A DNA stretch of 32,080 nt from Nitrospiraceae bacterium (GTDB lineage Bacteria; Nitrospirota; Thermodesulfovibrionia; UBA6902), in NCBI GenBank assembly GCA_003599505.1, contig QZKO01000072.1, positions 1-32,080 of the forward strand. Direction: 5' to 3'. This document shows, in pieces, positions 16,240 through 24,862 of this stretch. The translations under genes and the position numbers were made by a program. Numbering within the stretch: position 1 is the stretch's first letter; every line of letters begins with the position of its first letter. Under the pieces are notes generated by a model, which was not told where the DNA came from, ran no database searches, and saw only the letters and a list, made by a program, of their open reading frames with translations.

Positions 16240-17694
16240 TTGGAGCTTTACAGTCTTACCCTTGAAGAAGCGCGGAAGGCCATTGACAGGGGCGAGATCA
16301 GTCCTGTGGAGCTGGCGGAAGCCGTATTCAAAAGGATAGATACTGTTGAAGACAAAATCCATTCCTTTATCACAGTAAACAGGGACAATGCCCTTGCCCA
16401 GGCAAGACAGGCGGAACAGCATATCAGGCAGGACATTAAACATCCGCTTTCAGGAATACCTCTCGCGATAAAAGACAACATCTGCACGGAAGGAGTAAGG
16501 ACCACATGTTCGTCAAAGATGCTTGAGAACTTTGTCCCTCCGTATGAAAGCACGGTTACAAAGAAGCTGCGGGACCAGGGCTATGTATTGACCGGGAAAA
16601 CAAACCTCGATGAATTCGCGATGGGGTCGTCGACCGAAAACTCGGCCTTCGGCCCTACGCGCAATCCATGGGACATTACAAGGGTCCCCGGCGGCTCCAG
16701 CGGCGGCTCTGCCGCAGCGGTCGCGGCGGATATGTGCATTGCCGCGCTCGGCTCGGATACAGGAGGCTCGATTCGCCAGCCCGCTTCATTCTGCGGGGTT
16801 GTGGGATTAAAACCCACATACGGGCGGGTCTCTCGCTACGGGCTTGTCGCCTTTGCGTCGTCACTGGACCAGATCGGGCCGATAACAAAGAATGTGAAGG
16901 ACGCGGCAATACTTTTGAATATCATCAGCGGCCGCGACCTCTGCGATTCCACTTCGGCAAATTTGCCTGTGCCTGATTTTACGTCCGCAGCGGGTAAAGA
17001 TATAAAAGGAATGAAATTGGGTATCCCCAAAGAATATTTCATTAAAGGTATCGCTTATGAAGTAGGGTCTTCGGTAAGACAGGCGATCAAACAACTTGAA
17101 TCGCTCGGAGCGGTTCCGGTTGAAATATCGCTTCCCCATACTGATTACGCGGTCGCGGCGTATTACATACTTGCCACGTCCGAAGCGTCTTCCAACCTTG
17201 CGCGGTATGACGGCGTGAAATACGGCCTGCGGGTCGAAGGCGAGGACCTTATTGATATGTACATGAGGACACGGGAAGCAGGTTTCGGCGCGGAGGTAAA
17301 GAGGAGGATAATCCTCGGAACGTACGCTCTGTCTTCGGGATATTATGACGCTTACTATAAAAAGGCGCAGCAGGTGAGGACGCTGATAAAGCAGGATTTC
17401 GAGAAGGCGTTTGAAAAGGTCGACGCAATAGTTACGCCGACATCGCCCGTGCCCGCGTTCAGGGCAGGAGAGAAAACCGACGACCCGCTCCAGATGTATC
17501 TTGCCGATATTTTCACGATATCCGTAAACCTTGCTGGAGTGCCGGGTATTTCAATCCCCTGCGGTTTTACTTCGGAAAATTTGCCGGTCGGCCTGCAGAT
17601 AATCGGGAAGCACTTTGATGAAGAGTCGATTTTGAAAATCGCATATGCTTATGAACAGTCGGCTGACTGGCACAAAATGAAACTGGAGTTGTAG
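16240..17694 (+). CDS. gatA: Glu-tRNA(Gln)/Asp-tRNA(Asn) amidotransferase subunit A
   Basis: GatA releases ammonia from glutamine for transamidation of mischarged Glu-tRNA(Gln) and Asp-tRNA(Asn). From the TTG at 16240 the protein has 484 residues, the usual length. The amidase-signature triad is present: Lys in IPLAIKDN (K78), the cis-Ser in [14 protein letters not shown] (about S153) and the nucleophile in [13 protein letters not shown] (S177). The spacing is that of characterised GatA. The start at 16240 is supported by GGAGG at 16231-16235 and by the typical N-terminus [10 protein letters not shown]. gatB follows after 13 nt. The third subunit gene, gatC, is not adjacent and not in the window. 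Confidence 0.96.
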   Translation: MELYSLTLEEARKAIDRGEISPVELAEAVFKRIDTVEDKIHSFITVNRDNALAQARQAEQHIRQDIKHPLSGIPLAIKDNICTEGVRTTCSSKMLENFVPPYESTVTKKLRDQGYVLTGKTNLDEFAMGSSTENSAFGPTRNPWDITRVPGGSSGGSAAAVAADMCIAALGSDTGGSIRQPASFCGVVGLKPTYGRVSRYGLVAFASSLDQIGPITKNVKDAAILLNIISGRDLCDSTSANLPVPDFTSAAGKDIKGMKLGIPKEYFIKGIAYEVGSSVRQAIKQLESLGAVPVEISLPHTDYAVAAYYILATSEASSNLARYDGVKYGLRVEGEDLIDMYMRTREAGFGAEVKRRIILGTYALSSGYYDAYYKKAQQVRTLIKQDFEKAFEKVDAIVTPTSPVPAFRAGEKTDDPLQMYLADIFTISVNLAGVPGISIPCGFTSENLPVGLQIIGKHFDEESILKIAYAYEQSADWHKMKLEL

Positions 17695-17707
17695 AGAGAG
17701 ATAGTGA

Positions 17708-19141
17708 ATGCAATACGAAGCGGTCATAGGCCTTGAGATACACGCGCAGCTCCTGACGGAGTCGAAAATGTTCTGCGGGTGTTCGACAAAGTTCGGCTCG
17801 GAGCCGAATTCCCAGACGTGTCCGGTATGCATCGGCATGCCGGGAGTTTTGCCTGTGACAAACAAAAAGGCTATTGAGTATGTGATAAAGACAGGCCTGG
17901 CTGTTAATTGCGACATCGCCCCTTACAGCAGGTTTGCGAGAAAGAACTATTTCTATCCCGACCTTCCGAAAGGCTATCAGATAAGCCAGTACGAGCTCCC
18001 TTTATGCGGTCATGGGTTTATTGAGATCAACATAGACAGCGAGACCAGGAAGATAGGGCTCACCCGGATCCATCTTGAAGAAGACGCGGGCAAGAACATC
18101 CACGAAGGCGCGGGCAATTACAGCTTTGTGGATTTAAACCGCGCAGGCACCCCGCTGATGGAGATCGTCTCAGAGCCCGACATCCGCACTCCGCAGGAGG
18201 CTGTGGAGTTTATGAAAAAGCTCAGGTCGCTGGTCCGCTATATCAGCGTATGCGACGGGAACATGGAACAGGGCTCTCTGAGATGCGACGCGAATGTTTC
18301 GGTCAGGCCGGTGGGGCAGAAGGAGCTCGGCACAAAGACGGAAATCAAAAACATGAACTCCTTCAGGTTTGTCGAGAAGGCGCTTGACTATGAGATAAAG
18401 AGGCAGATAAAAATTCTCAGGGAAGGCGGGAAGATCATACAGGAAACAAGGCTGTGGGATTCAGACAGGGGGATTACGGAGTCCATGCGCTCCAAGGAAG
18501 AGGCGCACGATTACCGCTATTTTCCGGAACCCGACCTTGTGCCTGTTGAGGTCGACGACGCCTGGATTGAGCGGATACAGGCGCAGCTCGTGGAGCTTCC
18601 TGATTCAAAGCGCAAGAGGTTCAGCAGTCAGTACGGTCTTCCTGAACATGACGCGGCCCTGTTGACCTCGGAGAGGGCTATGGCGGAATGGTTTGAGAAG
18701 GCTGTGGACCTCGGAGGTGACCCGAAGGCCGTGAGCAACTGGATGATGGGCGAGCTCATGAGACTTCTTAATGAGGAAAACAGGCAGATCGAAGAGTGCT
18801 CTCTGAAGCCGGGACAGCTTGCCGGACTCCTGAATTTAATTGATCAGGGAACAATCAGCGGCAAGATCGCAAAAACGGTTTTTGAGGAAATGTACAGGAC
18901 AGGCATGGATGCCGCCGCGATTGTAAAAGAAAAGGGACTCGTGCAGGTAAGCGATGAGTCCGAGATTGAAAAGGTGATAGATGAGGTCCTTGCAAAAAAC
19001 CCCGGTGAGGTTGAGCGGTTCAGGGGGGGCGAAGAAAAGCTCATGGGATTTTTTGTCGGCCAGGCAATGAAGATGACAAAAGGCAAGGCAAACCCGAAGG
19101 TACTGAACGAGCTGCTGAAAAAGAAGCTTGGGAACTTATAG
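17708..19141 (+). CDS. gatB: Glu-tRNA(Gln)/Asp-tRNA(Asn) amidotransferase subunit B
   Basis: GatB is the kinase/transamidase subunit that activates the tRNA-bound carboxylate with ATP and receives ammonia from GatA. The 477-residue protein opens with the family signature [20 protein letters not shown]. The zinc site is intact, with C23, C25, C38 and C41 ([13 protein letters not shown]). [11 protein letters not shown] and [17 protein letters not shown], from the catalytic cradle, are present, and the tail (about 330-477) is the YqeY-like helical tRNA-binding domain ending LLKKKLGNL. It is co-oriented and closely spaced with gatA, and the sigma-54 activator gene follows 29 nt downstream. Complete and typical. 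Confidence 0.97.
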   Translation: MQYEAVIGLEIHAQLLTESKMFCGCSTKFGSEPNSQTCPVCIGMPGVLPVTNKKAIEYVIKTGLAVNCDIAPYSRFARKNYFYPDLPKGYQISQYELPLCGHGFIEINIDSETRKIGLTRIHLEEDAGKNIHEGAGNYSFVDLNRAGTPLMEIVSEPDIRTPQEAVEFMKKLRSLVRYISVCDGNMEQGSLRCDANVSVRPVGQKELGTKTEIKNMNSFRFVEKALDYEIKRQIKILREGGKIIQETRLWDSDRGITESMRSKEEAHDYRYFPEPDLVPVEVDDAWIERIQAQLVELPDSKRKRFSSQYGLPEHDAALLTSERAMAEWFEKAVDLGGDPKAVSNWMMGELMRLLNEENRQIEECSLKPGQLAGLLNLIDQGTISGKIAKTVFEEMYRTGMDAAAIVKEKGLVQVSDESEIEKVIDEVLAKNPGEVERFRGGEEKLMGFFVGQAMKMTKGKANPKVLNELLKKKLGNL

Positions 19142-19170
19142 GACACATTGGCCATATAAGACCTATTATT

Positions 19171-20538
19171 ATGGAAACCATCCTTATTGTCGAAGACAAA
19201 GAATCCATGGCACAGATGCTGAAGGAGACGCTTGAGCTGGAAGGGTTCAAAATTGCCATTGCCCGGGATGGGGCAGAGGGGATCAGGACTCTCAGAGAGA
19301 ATAAAGTAGACCTGGTGCTGACCGATTTGAAATTGCCGAAGAAAGACGGTATCGAGGTGCTCAGGGCGTCGAAAGAAGAAAATCCGTTAATCCCTGTAAT
19401 TGTTATGACCGCCTTCGGTTCTGTTGAAACCGCTGTTAGTGCCATGAAGCTGGGCGCGTTCGATTTCATCACAAAGCCTCTTGATACGGATTACCTTCGT
19501 ATATTAATAGAAAGGTCACTGAAAAACCGGAGACTTGTCACCGAGAACCTTCTTTTAAGAGACGCGCTGTCTCATCGTATCGGCATTCCCGACATCATCG
19601 GCAAAAGCCCGAAGATGATAGCCGTAGCCGGGAATATACAGAAAGTATCTCCGGCAAAGACAACGGTCCTGCTTCTTGGCGAGTCAGGCACAGGGAAGGA
19701 GCTGTTCGCGCGTGCAATTCATGATTTGAGTCCGAGGAAAGAATATCCGTTTGTGGCGATAAACTGCGCGGCGATCCCGCGGGAGCTGCTTGAGTCCGAG
19801 CTTTTTGGTCATGAAAAAGGCGCTTTTACGGGGGCCGCCGAGAAAAAACCCGGCAAATTCGAGCTTGCGGATAAAGGCACCGTATTCCTTGACGAAATCG
19901 GTGAAATGGACCTGACCCTGCAAACCAAGGTCTTGAGGGCTTTGCAGGAAGGAGAAATAGACCGGGTAGGAGGAGCTAACCCCATCAGGGTAGACATAAG
20001 GGTCATAGCCGCGAGCAATAAAGACCTTGAGGCGGCTGTCGCTGGAAATACGTTCCGGCAGGACCTTTACTACCGGCTGAGCGTTTTCCCTATCACCATT
20101 CCTCCCCTGAGGGAACGCAGAGAAGATATCCCTGTTCTGGCTGAACATTTCATATCGAAGTTTTCTGCTGAATTAAATAAACCGCATAGAAAAGTGAGCC
20201 GGGAGGCTATGGATATCCTGAGCGGGTACTCATGGAAAGGCAATGTCAGGGAGCTTGAGAATGTCATTGAAAGGGCGATGATCCTCTGCGAAGGAGATGC
20301 CATAACGCCGGAACATCTGAGATTAAACCCGCCTGCGGCTCCTGAAGCAATGCTTATGAATATCCCGTTGGACGGCGCCCTCGAAGACGCAGCGTCAGCG
20401 GCGTTGAGGGCCGCGGAATCTTTGAGGATCAGGAAGGCACTTGAAGACACGCACGGGAACAAGACCAGGGCCGCGGAGATGCTGAAAGTAAGCTATAAGA
20501 CGCTGCTGACGAAGATCAAGGAATACAAGATAGAATAG
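19171..20538 (+). CDS. NtrC-family sigma-54-dependent response regulator
   Basis: The 455-residue protein has three domains. The receiver (1-120) has acidic D9, phospho-acceptor D52 in VLTDLKLPKKDG, T80 and K102, so it is fully functional in sequence. The AAA+ domain (about 140-375) has Walker A GESGTGKE (170-177), the sigma-54 contact loop GAFTGA (217-222), Walker B VFLDEIGEM (about 238-246) and an arginine-finger region RQDLYYRL. A Fis-type HTH ends the chain (about 415-455; HGNKTRAAEMLKVSYKTLLT). It should activate sigma-54 promoters when phosphorylated. No histidine kinase gene is adjacent, so its partner and targets are unknown. The sensor fragment at 1-348 is one candidate but lies 19 kb away. 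Confidence 0.95.
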   Translation: METILIVEDKESMAQMLKETLELEGFKIAIARDGAEGIRTLRENKVDLVLTDLKLPKKDGIEVLRASKEENPLIPVIVMTAFGSVETAVSAMKLGAFDFITKPLDTDYLRILIERSLKNRRLVTENLLLRDALSHRIGIPDIIGKSPKMIAVAGNIQKVSPAKTTVLLLGESGTGKELFARAIHDLSPRKEYPFVAINCAAIPRELLESELFGHEKGAFTGAAEKKPGKFELADKGTVFLDEIGEMDLTLQTKVLRALQEGEIDRVGGANPIRVDIRVIAASNKDLEAAVAGNTFRQDLYYRLSVFPITIPPLRERREDIPVLAEHFISKFSAELNKPHRKVSREAMDILSGYSWKGNVRELENVIERAMILCEGDAITPEHLRLNPPAAPEAMLMNIPLDGALEDAASAALRAAESLRIRKALEDTHGNKTRAAEMLKVSYKTLLTKIKEYKIE

Positions 20539-20540
20539 AG

Positions 20541-20564
20541 TCCAAGGGGTCAAGGGTCCAAGGG
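20541..20564. repeat. Tandem TCCAAGGGG-like units after the sigma-54 activator gene
   Basis: Units TCCAAGGGG, TCAAGGG and TCCAAGGG begin 2 nt after the stop codon. This is the same unit family as the CTTGACCCC tracts, but in the opposite orientation to the upstream gene. Confidence 0.5.
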
Positions 20565-20589
20565 TATGCCCTGTAGTTAGGAGATTTGT

Positions 20590-21453
20590 TTGTGGATTTT
20601 ATTCGCCCTTCTGACAGCTTTTTTTCTTGCCACGAGTGACGCTCTTACAAAGAGGATACTCGCCAAGAGGGACGAGTATTTTGTAGCGTGGGCGCGGATG
20701 TTTTTCTCCATGCCCCTGCTTTTACTGAGCCTCCTGTTTATCGATATCCCTGCTCTGAACGCGACTTTCTGGCAGGCCACTTTAGCCGCGATCCCGCTGG
20801 AAATAACCGCGCTGGTCCTGTACACAAAGGCATTGAAGGCCTCGCCGATCAGCCTGACGACGCCGTTTCTCGCGCTTACTCCTCTTTTCCTCATTGTAAT
20901 TTCATACGTAATCGCCGGGGAGAAGATATCGGTTTCCGGCGCCGCCGGAATTGTGCTCATGGCCGTCGGCAGCTACATGCTGAACCTTCACAAGATAAGA
21001 CATTCGTTTGTCGAACCGATAAAGGCGGTCCTGAGAGAAAAAGGCTGCGTGTTGATGATCGTCGTCGCCTTTATTTACAGCATGACGTCTTCACTGGGCA
21101 AGGTTGCGATAACCAATTCGTCTCCCGTCTTTTTCGGCAGTTTCTACTTTTTACTGATAACAGTGATCTTCACGCCCATCTCCATGTTCATGAACAAAGG
21201 GAAGATTGTCATTTCAAAGAAAGAAATCGCCCCGCTCTTTGTCGTGGGCATCACCCAGTCCCTTATGATTATCCTCCACATGACCGCGATGAGCATGACG
21301 AAAGTCGCATATATGATTTCAGTCAAAAGGACGAGCCTGCTTTTCAGCATAATATACGGGTATTTTATTTTTAAAGAAGAAAAGATTACCGAGAAGGCGG
21401 TGGGGGCGATGATCATGTTCGCCGGATTTCTGATGATAGTGCTGGGCCGGTAA
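20590..21453 (+). CDS. EamA (DMT-superfamily) transporter
   Basis: This 287-residue protein is almost entirely hydrophobic, with about ten predicted membrane helices in two repeats of roughly 140 residues. That is the EamA/drug-metabolite transporter layout: FALLTAFFLATSDALTKRIL starts repeat 1 and VAFIYSMTSSLGKVAI starts repeat 2. The TTG start is supported by AGGAG at 20579-20583, 6 nt upstream. Substrate cannot be told from sequence. It is followed 48 nt later by the SDR, SPT-like and GNAT genes. A candidate promoter in that gap means the transporter may or may not share their transcript. Export of a lipid precursor or product is a guess from context. Confidence 0.88.
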   Translation: MWILFALLTAFFLATSDALTKRILAKRDEYFVAWARMFFSMPLLLLSLLFIDIPALNATFWQATLAAIPLEITALVLYTKALKASPISLTTPFLALTPLFLIVISYVIAGEKISVSGAAGIVLMAVGSYMLNLHKIRHSFVEPIKAVLREKGCVLMIVVAFIYSMTSSLGKVAITNSSPVFFGSFYFLLITVIFTPISMFMNKGKIVISKKEIAPLFVVGITQSLMIILHMTAMSMTKVAYMISVKRTSLLFSIIYGYFIFKEEKITEKAVGAMIMFAGFLMIVLGR

Positions 21454-21458
21454 AAGAC

Positions 21459-21489
21459 TTGACTATAAGTTTCAACTTTGATGTAAAAT
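21459..21489 (+). promoter_or_regulatory. Candidate sigma-70 promoter before the SDR gene
   Basis: TTGACT (21459-21464, 5 of 6) is followed by TGTAAAAT, giving either TGTAAA at 17-nt spacing or TAAAAT (5 of 6) at 19 nt. Transcription would begin only about 6 nt before the ATG at 21502, which has no ribosome binding site, so the message may be nearly leaderless. Confidence 0.4.
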
Positions 21490-21501
21490 ATTGCCAATTC
21501 C

Positions 21502-22476
21502 ATGAAAGCGCTTGTCACAGGGGCCACCGGTTTTATAGGGAGCCATCTCGCAGAGGCCCTCCTTAAAAGAGGATATGAAGTTTCCTGTCTCGTAAGAAAG
21601 ACGTCAAATCCTGCCTGGCTTGATGCCCTTGACGTCAAACGCGTGGGTGGTGATTGCTCCGACAAAAGCTCCCTCCTTGATTGCGTGAAAGGGCAGGATT
21701 ACGTATTCCATCTGGCGGGGTTGACAAAGGCTGTCTGCAAAGAGCGTTTTTATTCAATAAACGCAAAAGGCACGGCGAACCTCATTGAGGCGGTCGCGGA
21801 GAACAATCCCGGGATAAAAAGGTTTGTATACCTGAGCAGCCTCTCCGCTTTCGGTCCGCAAACCGGCGGCCGTCTCCCGAAAGAGGATGAAATACCCCAT
21901 CCCGTATCCGATTACGGAAAAAGCAAGCTTGAAGGAGAAAACGCGGTGTTCCGTCATGCCGGCAGGATACCGGCGACTGTCCTCAGGCCTTCAGTTGTTT
22001 ACGGGCCGAGGGACCGGGAATTCTTCTGGTTCTTCAGAATAATCGAGAGAGGGCTTATACCTTACTGGGGCGACGGACATACCTCTTTGATATATGTGGA
22101 TGATCTGGTAAACGCGATTATCCTCGCCGCCTGCAGTAACGGCGCTGCCGGTAAAACATATTTTATTTCAGACGGCGAACTGCATTCCAATGCTGAAATA
22201 ATAAAGGAGATAGCCTCGTCCCTTGACGTTAAGGCCGTCAGGATAAGACTGCCCAAATCCTTTCTGCGTATTATTGGCTATTTTAGTGATAGAATTAGTA
22301 AAATGGTTGGTAAAAATACGATAGTCAACCGTGACAAAATAAAGGAAATCATGTATCCGGAATGGGTCTGTGATATTTCAAAGGCAAGGAGCGAGTTTTG
22401 TTTTAAGCCCGGAGTCGATATGAAAAAGGGGATAAAATGGACGGCGGACTGGTACAGAATTCACAAATGGCTGTAA
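21502..22476 (+). CDS. Extended SDR / NAD-dependent epimerase-dehydratase-like protein (CerR-like candidate)
   Basis: The 324 residues form a classical extended short-chain dehydrogenase: nucleotide-binding TGATGFIG (7-14), HLAG (70-73), catalytic Ser in VYLSSLSAFG (about 112-116) and YGKSK (Y138, K142). The C-terminal third shows GDGHTSLIYVDDLVNAI, typical of sugar epimerases and 3-beta-HSD-like enzymes. Sugar-nucleotide or steroid-like substrates would be the default reading. However, the next two genes encode an SPT-like and a GNAT-like enzyme, and in the known bacterial ceramide pathway an enzyme of this superfamily (CerR) reduces the 3-oxo group. The specific substrate is inference. It overlaps the next gene by 40 nt. 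Confidence 0.88.
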   Translation: MKALVTGATGFIGSHLAEALLKRGYEVSCLVRKTSNPAWLDALDVKRVGGDCSDKSSLLDCVKGQDYVFHLAGLTKAVCKERFYSINAKGTANLIEAVAENNPGIKRFVYLSSLSAFGPQTGGRLPKEDEIPHPVSDYGKSKLEGENAVFRHAGRIPATVLRPSVVYGPRDREFFWFFRIIERGLIPYWGDGHTSLIYVDDLVNAIILAACSNGAAGKTYFISDGELHSNAEIIKEIASSLDVKAVRIRLPKSFLRIIGYFSDRISKMVGKNTIVNRDKIKEIMYPEWVCDISKARSEFCFKPGVDMKKGIKWTADWYRIHKWL

Positions 22477-23663
22477 ATAAAGAAACGGATATTTTTGACA
22501 AGTGCAGTAAATTCACCGCGGCCCGGGAGGCTATGGCGGCAGGGCTCTATCCTTACTTCCGCGTTATTGAAAGCGCGCAGGACCCGGAGGTAATCGTTGA
22601 CGGCAGGAAAATGATTATGATCGGCTCCAACAACTACCTCGGGCTTACAAACCATCCCAGGGTGAAAGAGGCGGCCCTTGAAGCAGTCCGTAAATACGGA
22701 AGCGGCTGCGCGGGGTCGAGGTTATTAAACGGGACCCTTGACATCCATGTCAGGCTCGAAGAGAAGCTTGCGCGTTTCATGAGGAAGGAGACGGCCCTTG
22801 TTTTTTCAACCGGCTTTCAGACCAACCTCGGCGTGATATCGGCCCTTGCGGGCAAGGACGATATAATCCTGATCGACAAGATGGACCACGCGAGCATTAT
22901 TGACGGCTGCAGGCTTTCCTTCGGCGAGATCAAAAAATACAGGCATAACGATATGGAAGACCTCGAGAGACTGCTTCAGCAGAATAACGGCAAGGGGAAA
23001 CTGATAATCGTTGACGGCGTCTTCAGCATGGAAGGGGACATCGCGGACCTCCCGAATATCGTAAGGCTTTCTAAAAAATACGGCGCCAGGCTCATGGTCG
23101 ATGACGCGCACGGCATCGGCGTCCTCGGCAAGACCGGACGCGGGACCGCCGAACACTTCGGACTTGAGGACGAGGTGGATTTAATCATGGGGACCTATTC
23201 GAAATCCCTTGCGTCGATCGGGGGTTTTATAGCCGCTTCAGAAGACGTGGTCCATTATATAAAGCATTTCGCGCGGGCGCTGATCTTCAGCGCAAGCCCT
23301 CCTCCTTCTTCGGTAGCGTCTGTAAGCGCCGCGATCGACATTATTGAAGAAGAACCTGGAAGAAGAGAACGGTTATGGCATAACACCAATAAGGCGCTGA
23401 ACGGGTTCAAAGCGCTTGGTTTCGATACAGGCAAGAGCGAGACCCCCATAATACCGGTCATTGTCGGCGAGGACCGGAAGGCCTTTACCATGGCCCGGAT
23501 GCTTCACGACAGGGGGATATTCGCGAATGTGGCGGTAAGCCCGGCAGTGCCCGCCGATATGGCGTTAATACGCACAAGCTATATGGCGACCCATACGGAT
23601 GAACAGCTCGACAGGGTGCTGAAGGCGTTTGAAGAAGTGGGCAGGGCGCTGGGAATAATTTAG
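22437..23663 (+). CDS. Alpha-oxoamine synthase, serine palmitoyltransferase-like
   Basis: This PLP enzyme of the BioF/KBL/SPT family condenses an amino acid with an acyl thioester. In 408 residues the active site is complete: ring-stacking His in DKMDHASI (H151), DDAHGIG (D222, H225) and the PLP Lys in GTYSKSLASIGG (K256). Two stretches favour serine palmitoyltransferase over BioF or KBL: GCAGSRLLNGTLDIH (90-104) and VSPAVP...LIRTSYMATHT near the C-terminus. From memory these match Bacteroidetes-type SPT; no search was run. The start at 22437 overlaps the SDR gene and has AAGGGG 5 nt upstream, while an ATG at 22467 has no such site. Biotin or threonine catabolism partners are absent nearby. 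Confidence 0.85.
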   Translation: MDGGLVQNSQMAVNKETDIFDKCSKFTAAREAMAAGLYPYFRVIESAQDPEVIVDGRKMIMIGSNNYLGLTNHPRVKEAALEAVRKYGSGCAGSRLLNGTLDIHVRLEEKLARFMRKETALVFSTGFQTNLGVISALAGKDDIILIDKMDHASIIDGCRLSFGEIKKYRHNDMEDLERLLQQNNGKGKLIIVDGVFSMEGDIADLPNIVRLSKKYGARLMVDDAHGIGVLGKTGRGTAEHFGLEDEVDLIMGTYSKSLASIGGFIAASEDVVHYIKHFARALIFSASPPPSSVASVSAAIDIIEEEPGRRERLWHNTNKALNGFKALGFDTGKSETPIIPVIVGEDRKAFTMARMLHDRGIFANVAVSPAVPADMALIRTSYMATHTDEQLDRVLKAFEEVGRALGII

Positions 23664-23691
23664 TTTAAATCTCAAATCTCAAATTTAAAAT
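23664..23691. repeat. Heptamer array between the SPT-like and GNAT genes
   Basis: Four period-7 units, TTTAAAT, CTCAAAT, CTCAAAT and TTAAAAT, fill nearly the whole gap between the two genes. The ends also form a TTTAAAT/ATTTAAA inverted repeat. Confidence 0.6.
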
Positions 23692-23694
23692 ACT

Positions 23695-24801
23695 TTGATT
23701 GAAATCTTACCCGCTGACAATAAAAAAAATTTCAAAGAATTTCTGAATTTTCCTTTCAAACTATATTCCAATGACCCGTACTGGGTCCCGCCGCTTATCA
23801 GCGATATAAAAAAGCAGTTTTCAGCGCGAAACCCTTTTTTCAGGCACGCGGAGGTAATGCCTTTCATAGCCAGGCGTAACAATGAAACCGTGGGAAGGAT
23901 TACTGCGATATACAACCGGATGCATATTGATTTTCATAATGAGAAGGCGGGTTTTTTCGGGTATTTTGATTGCATAGATGAAGACGCCGTCGCCGGCTGT
24001 CTTATTGGAAAAACAAAAGAATGGCTCGCTGAAAAGGGCATGACGGTAATGAGGGGGCCGATGAATTTTTCAATAAACGAAGAATGCGGACTGCTCATTG
24101 AAGGCTTTGATTCATCGCCGATGATTATGATGCCATACAATTTTCCTTACTATCAGAAGCTGCTTGAGGGGTGCGGCCTGAGCAAGGCAAAAGACCTTTA
24201 TGCATACACCGCCGATGTGATGGATACCTTTCCGGAAAAGGTTTACAGGGTTTCGAAGGTTGCTGAAAAGCAGGGGATAAAAATCAGACCCATAAACCTG
24301 AAATCCTTTGACAGTGAAATGAGAATATTCAAGAGGATCTACGATTCAGCCTGGGGAAAAAACTGGGGACACATCCCTATGACGGATGAAGAGATTGAAC
24401 ATATGGCTGGAAAATTAAAACCGGTAATAGTCCCGGAACTGGCCCTGATTGCCGAGCTCAACGATGAGCCGGCGGGTTTCATGATGTTCCTTCCTGATCT
24501 CAATTATGTCCTAAAGAAGCTGAATGGACGCCTTTTTCCCTTCGGGATTTTCAGGGCGCTCCGGCATTCAGGGAAAACAAAAGATGCAAGATTACTACTC
24601 CTCGGCATTAAAGAGGGGGCCAGGAAGCGCGGGGTGGACTCGCTGTTGTTTATCGAAGGACTGAAGGCGCTTCATAAAAACGGCTACAGGAGGATGGAGC
24701 TTTCATGGGTGCTGGAGGACAACTATCCCGTACAGAGAATCATTGAGACCATGAACGGCAGGTTATACAAGAAGTACAGGATATATGAAAGGGAGGTCTG
24801 A
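23695..24801 (+). CDS. GNAT-fold acyltransferase-like protein (bacterial ceramide synthase candidate)
   Basis: The 368-residue protein begins MIEILPADNKKNFKEFLNFP, then LYSNDPYWVPPL (about 22-34). That start marks a family of long proteins usually labelled N-acetyltransferase. A GRITAIYNR segment (about 68-76), RGPMNFSINEECGLLIEGF (about 120-138) and a C-terminal GNAT-like part (LALIAELNDEPAGFMMFLPD, KRGVDSLLFIEGLKALHKNG, MELSWVLEDN) are visible. The bacterial ceramide synthase bCerS is, as I recall, a GNAT-superfamily acyltransferase unrelated to the eukaryotic enzyme, and the neighbours are SPT-like and SDR genes. N-acylation of a long-chain base is therefore plausible but unproven. The start is a TTG with no visible ribosome binding site. 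No signal peptide. Confidence 0.8.
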   Translation: MIEILPADNKKNFKEFLNFPFKLYSNDPYWVPPLISDIKKQFSARNPFFRHAEVMPFIARRNNETVGRITAIYNRMHIDFHNEKAGFFGYFDCIDEDAVAGCLIGKTKEWLAEKGMTVMRGPMNFSINEECGLLIEGFDSSPMIMMPYNFPYYQKLLEGCGLSKAKDLYAYTADVMDTFPEKVYRVSKVAEKQGIKIRPINLKSFDSEMRIFKRIYDSAWGKNWGHIPMTDEEIEHMAGKLKPVIVPELALIAELNDEPAGFMMFLPDLNYVLKKLNGRLFPFGIFRALRHSGKTKDARLLLLGIKEGARKRGVDSLLFIEGLKALHKNGYRRMELSWVLEDNYPVQRIIETMNGRLYKKYRIYEREV

Positions 24802-24848
24802 CCCCCCTTCCTCTTAGAGAATTAAATATGTTAACCTTAGGTGATAAC

Positions 24849-24854
24849 AGGAGG
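24849..24854 (+). promoter_or_regulatory. Ribosome binding site supporting the TTG start of ftsH
   Basis: AGGAGG lies 8 nt upstream of the TTG at 24863, which opens directly into the first membrane helix as expected for FtsH. Confidence 0.65.
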
Positions 24855-24862
24855 GACACGAT

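Noticed and set aside
22437-23663. Annotation as BioF (8-amino-7-oxononanoate synthase) or KBL
   Set aside because: The LNGTLDIH and SPAVP/MATHT segments are of the SPT type, and no biotin or threonine catabolism genes are nearby.
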